From: Dasypus novemcinctus
Taxonomy: Eukaryota > Chordata > Mammalia > Cingulata > Dasypodidae
Direction of reading: 5' to 3'
Length of the DNA stretch: 64,000 nucleotides
Assembly (NCBI RefSeq): GCF_030445035.2
Contig: NC_080677.1
Coordinates: 159,899,169 to 159,963,168, forward strand
Shown here in pieces: positions 12,426-22,085 of the stretch. A model generated the notes under the pieces. The model did not search any database. It worked only from the letters and a program-made list of their open reading frames with translations, and was not told the origin of the DNA. The position numbers and the translations under genes are program-made. How positions within the stretch are numbered: the first letter of the stretch is position 1; the number at the start of each line of letters is the position of its first letter.

Positions 12426-13136
12426 GGAAAAATACACTTTAATTTTCTTTTTAAAAAATCATCAGCGGAATTGCTGAAACTTAGTCAATCTGACTTCCCG
12501 TGGGTCAGGTTTGCCGTGCCGTGAGTCCTACAGGCACAGGAAAGATGGCAGTGCGGTTGAGAGCGCGCCCACTGGAAGACACAAAGAACCCAGGTCCTTC
12601 CAGCACAAGCTGTGGACTAACGAGGTGGGTGCTGCAGGGTGCCCCCTTGTCCTGGAGGTGACAGAGAGCTGCCTGGGGAGAAGCCCAGCCTGGATGGCTT
12701 GTGGAGCCACCCTGCGGCTTGGCATCTCCGTTCACTGGGAGATGCTACACGCTAGCAGAGGCCACCAACAACTGCCCTTGGAAGTCACCACACTGCCGCT
12801 GGGAGACACAGAAGTGAATGGCCACAAGGGCATGGCTATCCTCTCAATTCCTACCTGAAGGCAGACTTTGTTCACGTTTGGGGAGAGAGGAGATGGTAAG
12901 AATCCGGGATGGGACTAGTTCCTTGCCTTCTAGGACCATACAAGTTTCACACCAACTTGAAAGACACCCCGAGTTCCAAGGCCAGGGTCCTTCAAACTGG
13001 AGGGAGTTCTGAGCCATGTCGGGTTATGCTCCTATTACATAGCTTCAATATGAAAATATAGCAATGCACGGTGTGAACACAAATGCTATATTTTAAATGG
13101 CGAGTCCTATCAGTGGACTTTGAGGACCATATAAAC
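12426..13136. other. Unassigned sequence
   Basis: A G+C-richer patch (12480-12860) has a 115-codon plus-strand frame that resembles no protein I know. Confidence 0.5.
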
Positions 13137-13329
13137 CGGAGGTTCTTAACCTTTTTTGTTCCATGGACCCCTTTGCCAGTCAGGTGAAAACCACGGACCC
13201 CTTATTAAACCCACACTGTACTGTGTATTATTTAATAAATATATCGCACCCACACCAACATATCCCCATGAGAATAATGTTTTTTTGGATTTCAATTCAA
13301 GCCCATGGACCCCTTGTTAAGAGCCCCTG
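13137..13329. mobile_element. hAT-like MITE
   Basis: Imperfect terminal inverted repeats: cggaggttcttaac at the left, and gttaagagcccctg at the right, whose complement is caggggctcttaac. The interior repeats a 'ccatggacccctt' phrase at both ends. At 193 bp with no coding capacity it is non-autonomous. An 8-bp target duplication is not clear. Confidence 0.6.
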
Positions 13330-13899
13330 ATACACTGAAAGTACAAATTTGAGGCCCTTCTTAAATGTGAGACCGGAGCCAAATGTTCTTCTGAGGGGGA
13401 ATGCTTTAATATGAAGATATTGTTTATCAAAATAAGCAAACATATATTTGTGTTATTTGAATCAATGGCATGCTAATAACAATTTTAGATAAGTCAGGAA
13501 AAATACTTTGATATTTCAATCTCTATGAGCACTGGGAATTTAAAATAAACATACCTATAACTATTTGTTGCAGAGAAGTATGTTAGCATGATTATTAAAA
13601 GCCTTTCTAGCACATAAGTAAAGTTCTGTTGGGGAAGTAGAATGGAAAAACAAGATTAAAGGAAAAAGAAATAAAGTAAAATTTCCAAATATTCAGGGGA
13701 CTATTGGTGTACTTTAAAAATTGACAGAGATGGGTATCAACCATTATGGATGTATATTTCATCAGATATATTTGATAGGGTGATTGAATGGTTTTATTTT
13801 TTAAGAAAAGACAATATTTACAGTTCACAGGAATTATGAACATGATGAAATATGTTAGATGACAATTTAGGGGCGCATAGTTTAAAAAATATCTGACGA
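13330..13899. other. Unassigned AT-rich sequence
   Basis: No identifiable feature. It may be further old L1. Confidence 0.4.
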
Positions 13900-14370
13900 T
13901 CACTGCTCTACCTCATTAAAAATGAATAACTACAGCTATCTGCAAAAAGTGCTATAAAATCTTATAGTGCTGAGTAGAGGAAGAGAAACAATTCACAAGA
14001 ATGCATAGGGTATGATTTCCTTTATATAAAATTCAAATCCAGGCCAGACTATGCAATATGTATTTTTAGGGATGGATTCATATATAGTAAAACGGTAGAC
14101 AAAAACAAATGATAAAATTCAGGACAGAGAATATCGGGTGGGGGGAGCAGAGAAAGAGGAATAGGATTGATGAGGGGCACGTGGGAGGTTTCAACAATAT
14201 TAGTAAAAAATATTAGTGATGGTCTATTTCTTGAGATGGGTGGTAGAAACTTAGCTGCTGTATTATTATTTCCATTATCATTAGACCACGCAGGTTATAC
14301 ATATTCCTGTGTATGTTTACATATTTCATAACAATGTAATCTCCAAAAACTTTTATAAAACACCCCTAAA
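13900..14370 (+). mobile_element. Old L1M-type 3' region
   Basis: Contains gatttcctttatataaaattc, a g-rich stretch with gaggggcacgtggg, then tctatttcttgagatgggtgg, as in old L1 3' UTRs. It ends next to the RPL31 pseudogene. Confidence 0.55.
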
Positions 14371-14409
14371 AAGGTTTTCATGACCAAAAATCTTGGGGAA
14401 ACATTGTGT

Positions 14410-14800
14410 TTTCTTGCAGTCATTTTATCATTTTATTTGATAATCAGCTATTATTTTTCATCCACTTTGACTGTAGGTTTTTAAAAGTGGCGACAGGTAC
14501 ATAGGTGTTTAAACAGTGTAGATAGCTTGCTAGGGGAACCTTCATCCTCATTACGTCTTCTGGTCAACCATACACAGCTACCATACGGGCCGTTCCTTAT
14601 CCCTGGCTGAGCCTCGTGCTCATGTGCACCTCTGGCACTCCCATCTCCTGGCAGATTTCCGGGTCTCTTGGAGTCCCCATGAAGCCCACTCCTTGGAGGT
14701 GCTTGTGAAAGCTGATGGTAGGCCGCCTGGTCACCGCCACTCTGATGGCAGAGCGCCTCCTCTTCTCGCCACCCTTCTCTGCGGGAACCATTCTGCCTGG
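14410..14800 (-). pseudogene. RPL31P: RPL31 processed pseudogene
   Basis: Read on the minus strand from the ATG at 14791, the sequence encodes MVPAEKGGEKRRRSAI, then a stretch with HKHLQGVGF, then EMGVPEVHMSTRL. These align with ribosomal protein L31 (MAPAKKGGEK, HKRIHGVGF, EMGTPDVRIDTRL). After a frameshift the frame continues with homologues of IRNVPYR, RRNEDEDSPNKLYTL and TYVPVTTFKNLQ, ending in VDE-like codons and a stop near 14451. The coding frame is broken by at least three indels, including one that puts an in-frame stop just after the STRL block. It has no introns, and a 3' UTR-like tail with an AATAAA at 14432-14437 is present. The functional gene makes part of the large ribosomal subunit; this copy is a dead L1-mobilised cDNA. 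Confidence 0.88.
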
Positions 14801-16839
14801 ATCAGGTGGGAAAGGAAGAGTGCAAAGGAGTGTTAAAACGTTACACTTTGCAACAATCTTCTTGAATATTGACAGTGCGTGTTGGCATATTAAAGGCCTA
14901 CAACAGAGCAATCCATGTCACTTTGTTTACCTCATTGTTTCTTCACCTGATGAATCACAGCGACATCATCTTCTTCAAATACAAAAAGAAGCAAACCCCT
15001 CTTTGGGCTGAGTTGTTCTGGGCAGGTCAGTGTTCACTCCCTGCCTCTCGTCAGTCTCTTCCCCCAGGCAAGGCAATGGCAGACCTCAGGTGCCACCCCC
15101 ACCCTTTTTCCCAAGCTCCCCCTACTCAGTTCTGAAATACACCCCAGAACCTGGCACTCCATGGAGTAGTTTCTGAGCTATTGCCAGTGCTGCTACCCAT
15201 CAGCTCTGACGTGGCAGAGCTCCAGCAGTCAGAGAATCCGTAGCTCAGTTCCCATCCATTTGGTCCTTGCTCTCTGACAGACGGCAGCCCAAGTCGCTGC
15301 GGATTCAGGAAGACTTATTTATTTATTTGTTTGTTTTCTGGCTGCCACGGCCCTGTCTGATTCCAGTCCGTTGTTCACACCGCAGGGTACTGTGTTCAGG
15401 GCACGTACAGGACTCCTGCCTCCCGCCCTGTGCTTTTGTTCAGTGCTCGGCCTCCAGCTCCTGCAGCTGTGTCCTTTCAATGACTGCTTGGCGGTGGCCG
15501 AGAGGGAGCCCGCTGCCAGGACTCTGGAGCTGGAGGAACACATGGACACATTCTTCTTCTTTGAGGCTCTCCCATTCCGTCAGATCATCCGGTCAGATGG
15601 GGAGAGGCGGTGGGTGCCACTGTGGCTGCCCAGCACTGGCTGTGCCAGCGTCCCTGCGAGAGCGTTTGAAACACAACCCCCCCCCAACTGCGTTTTCAGC
15701 GGAGGGTTTACTGCTAAAGAAGTGTGACCATGCAAAGCCCAATTCTGAGCATAGCTCCTGGCTTTATCTGTGAGAGCTACTACAGAGCCATTATTTTCTT
15801 AACTCGAGGGCCACGCTTTAGACCCAGGCAGTTTCAAACCGCAGGCCAGGAAGGAGGGGTGGCTATGCTAATTGAATACTAAAGAGGCTGTTCCTTAAGC
15901 TGCTTTTTGTTTCAATTCTTTGCAAGTACATTTCTTCCGTATTTATGCAGAGGGGAGAACATCTCTCAAGGGTTGCAAGATTCTTACTTAGTCTGAATAT
16001 TTGGAGGAAAATATCTTGCCACTTTTTCATTTGTCCTTGTAACATGTACTGAGCATTTTGTTCACGAAGGAAAAGCAAACTCTCGGCCTCATTATTACTG
16101 GCCTTTGTTCACAGTGAATTTCATCCAGCTTCCAACCCGTGAATCTGGACTAACAACTTGAGTCACTTAGTTTCGTATGTTTATGTATTTCAACCCAATC
16201 GCAGGCTGGACATTTTTATTTATTTTCATATTTCTGGACTCAGGAAAAATTAAATGTCCTCCTGTATTTTGAATCTCGTATCACTGAATGACTGGTTCTG
16301 AATAATTCAGTGGACAGAATGAATTGCTTCTTCAATTACAGATTAATTTTGGCAACAGTAAAGGAATTAAACTGTCAAAAGATTAGTATGTATTGCCAGG
16401 ACAAAACTCTCTAGGCCGGTGAAGAATTCAGATAAAATAAATACTTGTGTTTTCACCCTGGTTGTGGCACAAGATAATTTTAGATTTTAAAATTTAGGGA
16501 ACTTGCAACTAAAAGGTGGTAAAGAGAAAGACAGGAAAATGCAAGTACACTGCGTATTAAAATTTCAAAATGCACATCCTTTTTGTTTACAACTTCATGA
16601 AAGGAACATCAAAAAATGGGCAGTCTGAGCTAAAAATCCCTTTTTTAAGGAAAACCCCATTATTTAAATAATTTTCTAATTTTTTCATATCCATTCTCAT
16701 CGATTACAGTCATCCTTGACTAGCCACCCTACAACCATCTTAAAAGGCAGTTAGTTCGCTGTCAATTTCCACATCAAATGAATTAACAGATATTTGGTCA
16801 TCCATTTTCACAGCATCTCAGATTAATAATACCTTACGG
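14801..16839. other. Unassigned sequence with a G+C-rich patch
   Basis: 15340-15730 is G+C-rich with two overlapping plus-strand frames (168 and 118 codons). The second includes AVAEREPAARTLELEEHMD. I recognise neither as a protein. 15780-16840 is AT-rich with nothing identified. Confidence 0.45.
15312..15341. repeat. (TTTA)n/(TTTG)n repeat
   Basis: A short run of ttta units followed by tttg units. Confidence 0.8.
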
Positions 16840-16985
16840 TTCTATAGCACGTTTAAAGGACACCCTTGCATGTTATCTCCATTGCTCTCATCATCCTGGG
16901 AGATGCAGAAATATAGTGCCCCATTTACAGATAAGAAAATTGAGGCATATTGCACTGGATTATAGTTCATACAGATTGTGAATAG
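16840..16985 (-). mobile_element. MIR, antisense
   Basis: The order cccatttacagataagaaaa then ttgaggca, preceded by gttatctccattgctctcat. Confidence 0.65.
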
Positions 16986-17159
16986 AAACATCAGAATCCT
17001 GATCCAAAGACATGTAACAGAAATTTGAGGTCTAAAAAGAATTTCTGTCCCTAAATCCTCATAGCAAGATTAGGAATAAAGCCTGGACAGAGGAGCTATT
17101 ATTTGCGGATATTTGCCCTGATGCAAATGTTGCCTATTGTGACATCAAGTAACATAGTT

Positions 17160-17265
17160 GATTTTACATATATATTGCATATATATTGTCCAAATATAGT
17201 TTACATACATATTTACATATATATTGCATATATATTGTATTACATATATATTGTCCAAAGTAGGT
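17160..17265. repeat. AT-rich tandem repeat
   Basis: Copies of acatatatattgcatatata with ttgtccaaa inserts are repeated about every 50 bp, two and a half units in all. Confidence 0.85.
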
Positions 17266-18229
17266 CTAATCAAATCACACAGCATGTTATCAAAATATAC
17301 AAAGGTAATATGTAAAATGAATCTCATTTTTAAAAAGTGGACTTGCTCATCATTCTATGGTCTTGGCTCTACATAGGGTATTCTTGGGTGTGCATTCAGT
17401 AGAGTTCTGTTACCTTTCAAGCAAGTTACTTTTTTAAAAATTGCAACCCTATTGGGATTGATGTAGACTAATGACTGTCTGAGAGCAGGAGCTGTATCTA
17501 TCATTTCCCTACGTCTTCCACGTGCTTGAGCTGGGCCCACAGTGGGTGCTTTCTGTCTAGTGCTGTACTTTGAAATCGGTGACCCCCCATCTGCCCTGTA
17601 CCCACATGGAGCCTCCTAGGGGTAAGATGAGCCAAAGCAGGAGGACGTGGAGCCCGGGACTCTGAAGCCAGGCTCATGAGCCCCTTGCACCGCACGTGTC
17701 TGGGTGCCTCTCCAAGGCGCAGCTTTCGGGGTCCCACGGCAGACCCTGCCCACATCACCGGCAGGGTGGGGGCTGGTCGTTCATTGACACACCAGTTCTC
17801 CAGGACAGTCTTGCGCACACCAAGGCCTCGGCATCGCCCCAGAGATGGCGCTTTTCAGCTCCTGGACACTCAGGCATGGTGGGCCTTAACCTACCTGCCT
17901 AGAATGCTCGGAAGCTGAGGAAATTGGGGGCAGTGTAAAAGGTGGACAGCCCTAAGACGGAGGCGCAAATGGAGTTCTGGATCGCCACAAGCCATCGCCA
18001 AAGCGCTGGAGACGTCAGAGAAAGCACGGGCCTGCCAACGCCCTGACTTTGGACTTCTACTCTCCAAGACAACAAACTCCTGACGGTAAGTAAAGCAGCG
18101 CGTCTGCCGTATTTGTCACGGCAGCCCTGGCAAACGCAGGCGCGGCCCGTCACCTTTGGGCAGAAGTGCGAGGCAGACTTTTTAAATGGCCTTTGAAAAT
18201 CTAGAAGGGGCCTCTGGCCATGCTGGAAA
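17266..18229. other. Unassigned sequence approaching the CpG island
   Basis: G+C rises from about 17560. Possible distal promoter, but no specific site can be named. Confidence 0.45.
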
Positions 18230-19097
18230 GCGAGCACCAGGCACAACTCCCTCGCAGCTGACGCGCGCCCGCCAGCCCCCGCGGGCCGTCTTCCTTCCAC
18301 CGCGGGCCAAGGCAGCAGAAGGTGCGGGGCGGGGCGGGGGCCGCTTGAATGACGAATATTTTCCAACCGAGAGCGACACCAACGGATGGATAACTGTTTT
18401 CCCCTCCAGTCTGGCAAAATCCGCACTGCCGGCCTCGCGGGGCGCCAGGACCCCGATGAAAACGCCAGCTCGGGTGGAGCCCGGAGCTCCCGAGCCAGAG
18501 CGCGTGGGGCGGCCGGGACCCCCGAGGAGCCGCCCCAGGGCCGGGCCGCGGCGGGCCCGGGGCGGCGGCAGGTCCCTCGGGGGCTTTCCAGTTCGCGGCG
18601 GGCGCCCGCCTGCAGCGGCAGCGCACAGCACGCGAAACCCGGCCGAAGTGGCCAAAGTGGGAAAGTGGGGACTTGGGGAAAACCTCTTTTGTCCCCCCAT
18701 CCGAACGCGGGGAACAGAGGCCGCAGTCTCCTGCCCCCGTCGCCGCGCGAGGCCGGGCCGGGGTCGGCGCCGGAGGGAGGGCGCAGGGGCGCTCGCTCGG
18801 CCTCGGAGGCCCCGGCCGCGCCGCCGCCTCCTCCTCCGAGGCGGGGCTCCGGGGCGCGGACGGACGGACGGACCGACCGACCGCTGCGGCCCCTGGCGGG
18901 AGGGGACCCGGCGGGTGCCTGGGGGCGGCGGGGCCGCGGCGCGTGGCGGGCGCCGGGGGAGGGGCGCGGGCGCGGGCTCTTCCCCCCCCGCCCCGGCGGG
19001 GCGGGGCGCCCCGGAGCTCCGTCTCCGCCCGCCCCCGGCGCCCCGTCTCTGCCCGCCCCCCGGCCCGGCCGCTCCTTCCCGCTCTCCCCGGAGAAAC

Positions 19098-19145
19098 ATG
19101 GCCGGGAGCCGTGAGGAGGCGTCCGAGCCCGGGCGAGGGGTCGTG
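19098..19145 (+). CDS. PRTFDC1: PRTFDC1 coding exon 1
   Basis: Sixteen codons read MAGSREEASEPGRGVV and stop at a canonical donor (GTG|gtaaat), phase 0. The start has A at -3 and G at +4, a strong Kozak context. It lies inside the CpG island where a TATA-less housekeeping-type promoter is expected. The segment is the poorly conserved N-terminal tail before the phosphoribosyltransferase fold; the closing GRGVV aligns with the SPGVV of HPRT1. An upstream in-frame extension is unlikely because the sequence before the ATG is GC-rich 5' leader. The 5' end of the transcript cannot be placed from sequence alone. I infer a short leader starting within roughly 150 bp upstream, downstream of several GC boxes. 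Confidence 0.9.
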
Positions 19146-19218
19146 GTAAATGCAAACTCCCGCTTTCGGGCCGACCGCGCCCCGCGCCCCTCCCCCCTCC
19201 CGGGCACCCTCCTTTGAC

Positions 19219-19281
19219 ACGCGGTGCCCCAAGGCTTGGAGCGCGCACGCGGTGCCCCAAGGCCCGGGGCGCGCGCGCGCC
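19219..19281. repeat. 28-bp tandem duplication plus (GC)n
   Basis: acgcggtgccccaaggc occurs at 19219 and 19247, 28 bp apart, each unit ending gcgcgc. The second runs into an alternating GC tract (19269-19281). It lies 73 bp into intron 1. Confidence 0.85.
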
Positions 19282-20700
19282 GCCCGCCGGGGGTCGCGCG
19301 GGTGCTCCCACCCAGCCTCCCGCTCCCGCCACCTCCTCGCCACGCTACCCCAGCCCCTGTCTCCCCCCTCCCCTACTCCCCTCAGCCAGGAACCCGCGAC
19401 CCCGGCCTGGGGCCACCCCGCCGGCCACCAGCGTGTCCTGGGGACGGGCCTGCGGGTCTCCTTTCCGGTCCGGGCCTCCCCTCCATCCCTTCTCCCCAGC
19501 GTGGGCTCCGAGTTTTTGCTTTCAAAGAGAAGACCGAGGATTCTCGAGGGCGGCTAGGACTGGAGGCGCCCCGTGCTAGGAGTTGGGTGTCCGTCCCCTC
19601 GGGTGTGAGGGGCCCTGGGAGGGCGCCGCGGGCCAGAGGCCCTGGCACCCGGGGATTCCTCGAGGAGCCGGCCCGAGCGCGCTCAGCCCTGAGTGTCCTG
19701 GGTCAAAGCGGCCTCCTTGTGGCCCCCGACGTCGCCGCGCGCTCCCTGGAGGGTTCCCCTGTGTCGGTGTCAAGGCAGAATGCGCGAGGGTGCCGGGTGG
19801 GGCACGCAGGCTGCACTGGGGTCCCCTCGGCCGAGGCCGCCTGTAATTCTCGGGCGCTCTGACAGCGCCTGGAAGTGGGGTGTGGGGCGGGGGCAGGTGG
19901 AAAGGTGCCGCCCCGGCGGACCCTGAGGACAAGGAGCGTGTGGCCGCCCTGGGGACACGACAGGGATGGGACGCAGGCCCTGTCCTCCTGGGACTTAGCT
20001 CCCAGGGAAGGGAGGGGTGAGCTGTGTGGAAAAGGATGAAGAGGGGCATTCCAGACGATGTGGACCCGGAGGAGAAAAGATGGTGACAGGCGCGATGGAC
20101 TGGAGGGGCGGCGGCCCTGACATCTGCAGGGAGGCCTGGGGTCCCAGCGGGTCTGGAGGGTGAGGAGGGCAGCTCTGGGGAGAGGAGGGTGTGTATTCCA
20201 GGCTGAGCTGGGGTCCAGGTGCAACAGCCTGCGAAGGAACAGTGGCCTCCCGCTTACCTGGAGGTGGCTCCGGGGCCCTGTGAGAATGGACAGGCAGGGG
20301 GCGGAAGCAAGTAGGAATCTGTCCTTCCATGTGGACAGGTGAGTGGGCGGTGGCTGGAGGGCCCTTGGGCGGGCAGGTGCTGCAGGCAGTTTGAAATTCC
20401 TGCTTGGAACCCAGGACGGTGATTGGTTAGATTTGGAAGTCCTCGTCAAATAGACTAATAGGTGGCGTTTGGGAGTAGATGAGAATGCCCAGTGATAATG
20501 GGGGAAAAAATAAGACCCCACTCTGAAGGTAATATCCTCGAAAGCCTCAAATGTAGGGCTGTGGAGGCGGAGCCAGATAAGGGACCAAGAAATGGCAGCC
20601 ACGCAGGAGCCAGCAGGTGGGTGGAAGGCGCCTTGGGAGTGGGGTCTGGAGACGCAGATGCTGCGGGGACAGAAGGCAGGATAAAGATGGAAGAGCCGCC

Positions 20701-20847
20701 ATGGCGTTTTACAGTCACCTCCCCGCCGGTCCCAGTGAAGAATGGTTCGAACACAATGCTTCCCTGTACTACCAGACTCTCCTGAAAAGAATGAGGCAAA
20801 TCTACCTGCACGACCGGGCAAGTTGTTACCATTTAAAAAGCAGATGA
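20701..20847 (+). other. Orphan open frame with optimal Kozak start (candidate exon)
   Basis: The context is gccgccATGGcg, a perfect Kozak match, followed by 48 codons starting MAFYSHLPAGPSEEWF and then HNASLYYQTLLKRMRQIYLHDR. Third codon positions in the first ~39 codons are mostly G or C. A GC-AG type donor (CGG|gcaagt) sits after codon 39, at 20817/20818, and the peptide turns less protein-like beyond it. It could be a first exon of an unannotated transcript, an alternative PRTFDC1 leader, a processed-gene fragment or chance. I do not recognise the peptide. It lies on the same strand as PRTFDC1, 1.6 kb downstream of exon 1, with a MIR starting immediately after. Confidence 0.35.
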
Positions 20848-20874
20848 TGGTGCTAATAGTTTAACCTATTAGTG

Positions 20875-20992
20875 TGAAACAGCCTCACCACTTCTGAGCT
20901 GTGTGACCTTGGGCAAGTTAGCGTAGCTCTCTGCGCTGCCTCAACAATAGGGCCTGGCCCATGGTGGGCACTGTAGCAGCGCCTGTTGTTAC
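20875..20992 (+). mobile_element. MIR
   Basis: The core gagctgtgtgaccttgggca is followed by a gcctggcccatggtgggcact 3' part. Confidence 0.85.
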
Positions 20993-21984
20993 ATCTGTGT
21001 AAGGAGGTGCTGGGGAAACCGGTGGAAAGTTACACACCCAGCTGTTAACGCTGCCTCCCTATGGGGAGGGCGGGAGAGGTTTAGAAATTTGACTTTCTTG
21101 CAAACTTGTGTTGCTTTTATAGTAGGAGAAAGGAAGGAGAGGGAGGGAAAAATTTTCGACCCAGCGAGGTACTGGGGTGCCTCAGCCAGTGCATACGGGG
21201 TGTGAAGCCTGGATTTCAGGGGGGTGAGGAAAGAAAGGGGATGAAGGGAGGCATCGAGTGCGGAAGTTTGCAACGAAGGAAAAAATTAAAAGATTGAGCC
21301 CCAAGCAGAGACATGCATGTATATTTTTTGGTGGAGGGAAAGAAGCGGTGGAGATAGATGGTATGTGAGAAAGGGGTTAATTGCCAGAGAAAGCCTGGAG
21401 AAAGTGGGTCTGAAGCCTGTGTGGAAATTGAACTTTCGTAGGGGTGTTTTGCATTAGGAAGAAAAGGCCCCACGACTGGGAGAAGGAGGAGGGGGAGTAG
21501 GGGAGAGCTGCAGAGGAAGTCAACGTTCGATGGCTGGGGTTTTTCCGTGAAGTAGGGGCGAGGTACTCTTGTGAAAGAGAGAGTCGGAAGGAGGGTAGGC
21601 ACTGGAGCAGCTGCTGTGGGGTAGGGGCGCAGTGAGCAGCTGCTAAGCCGCGTGAGGGCCCACAGAGGGTGGGCATAATCCATGTGTGATGGAGTCAGTT
21701 CCCGCGTTTATGTCATTTTCTCCCCCAGAACTTGGGGTAATTAGATTTACCCTCCCGTTGGGTCCAGGCAGGCAAGTTCAGAGCGAATTCAAGGTGCTGG
21801 AGGGAACCCATGGCAGGAAGGGCCAGGAGGGAAAGGGGGCTTGGAGGGGGCAGCTTCCCTGGGAGAGGAGAGGCCCTCCCAGCAGTGGATTTGCCAAACC
21901 CACGGGGGAGTTGTGGTGCCAGTGAAGAAAGGGGGCAGGGAGGAATCGCACCCATTTGTGGGGCAGAGTGCGCTTCCCATTGGT
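20993..21984. other. Intron 1, purine-rich unassigned sequence
   Basis: Long g/a-rich runs (21100-21680, 21800-21940) explain the proline/serine-rich frames on the minus strand. No exon found. Confidence 0.5.
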
Positions 21985-22085
21985 CTGTTTGATTTCCATG
22001 TTACAGAGGAAGAAACTGAGGCACTGAGAGAATAATATGTCCCCAAGGCCACAAACCTAGCACACGGCAGAGGCAGGCCTCGCCG
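21985..22085 (-). mobile_element. MIR, antisense
   Basis: ttacagaggaagaaactgag is followed by gcactgagaga and aaggccacaaacctagcaca. Confidence 0.75.

Larger units (their letters stand above)
18230..19870 (+). promoter_or_regulatory. PRTFDC1: CpG island promoter of PRTFDC1
   Basis: CpG dinucleotides and G+C rise abruptly near 18230 and fall after about 19870, surrounding exon 1. Several GGGCGG-type GC boxes (Sp1-like) are visible, for example near 18320-18340 and 18990-19070, and there is no TATA box at a sensible distance from the ATG. The island contains long open frames on both strands, which is expected in GC-rich DNA with few stop codons and is not evidence for genes. Island promoters are often bidirectional, so a divergent non-coding transcript is possible but unproven. 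PRTFDC1 is reported to be silenced by methylation in some human tumours (general knowledge), which would act on this element. Confidence 0.85.

Noticed and set aside
1-18000. 3' exons of ENKUR, the expected upstream neighbour by mammalian synteny
   Set aside because: I looked for the enkurin C-terminal coding motifs and found none; the neighbour probably ends outside the window.
18186-19217. 343-codon plus-strand frame containing exon 1 in another frame
   Set aside because: The PRTFDC1 start at 19098 is in a different frame, and the long frame has no recognisable protein content.
17899-19332. 477-codon minus-strand frame, and others of 341-380 codons, across the CpG island
   Set aside because: Several long frames overlap on both strands with Pro/Arg/Gly/Ala-rich low-complexity translations. 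This is expected where stop codons are rare because of high G+C. None shows a domain, and one overlaps the real exon 1.
19703-20821. 372-codon minus-strand frame
   Set aside because: Pro/Ser-rich by-product of purine-rich sense sequence; no motif and no splice or start context of note.
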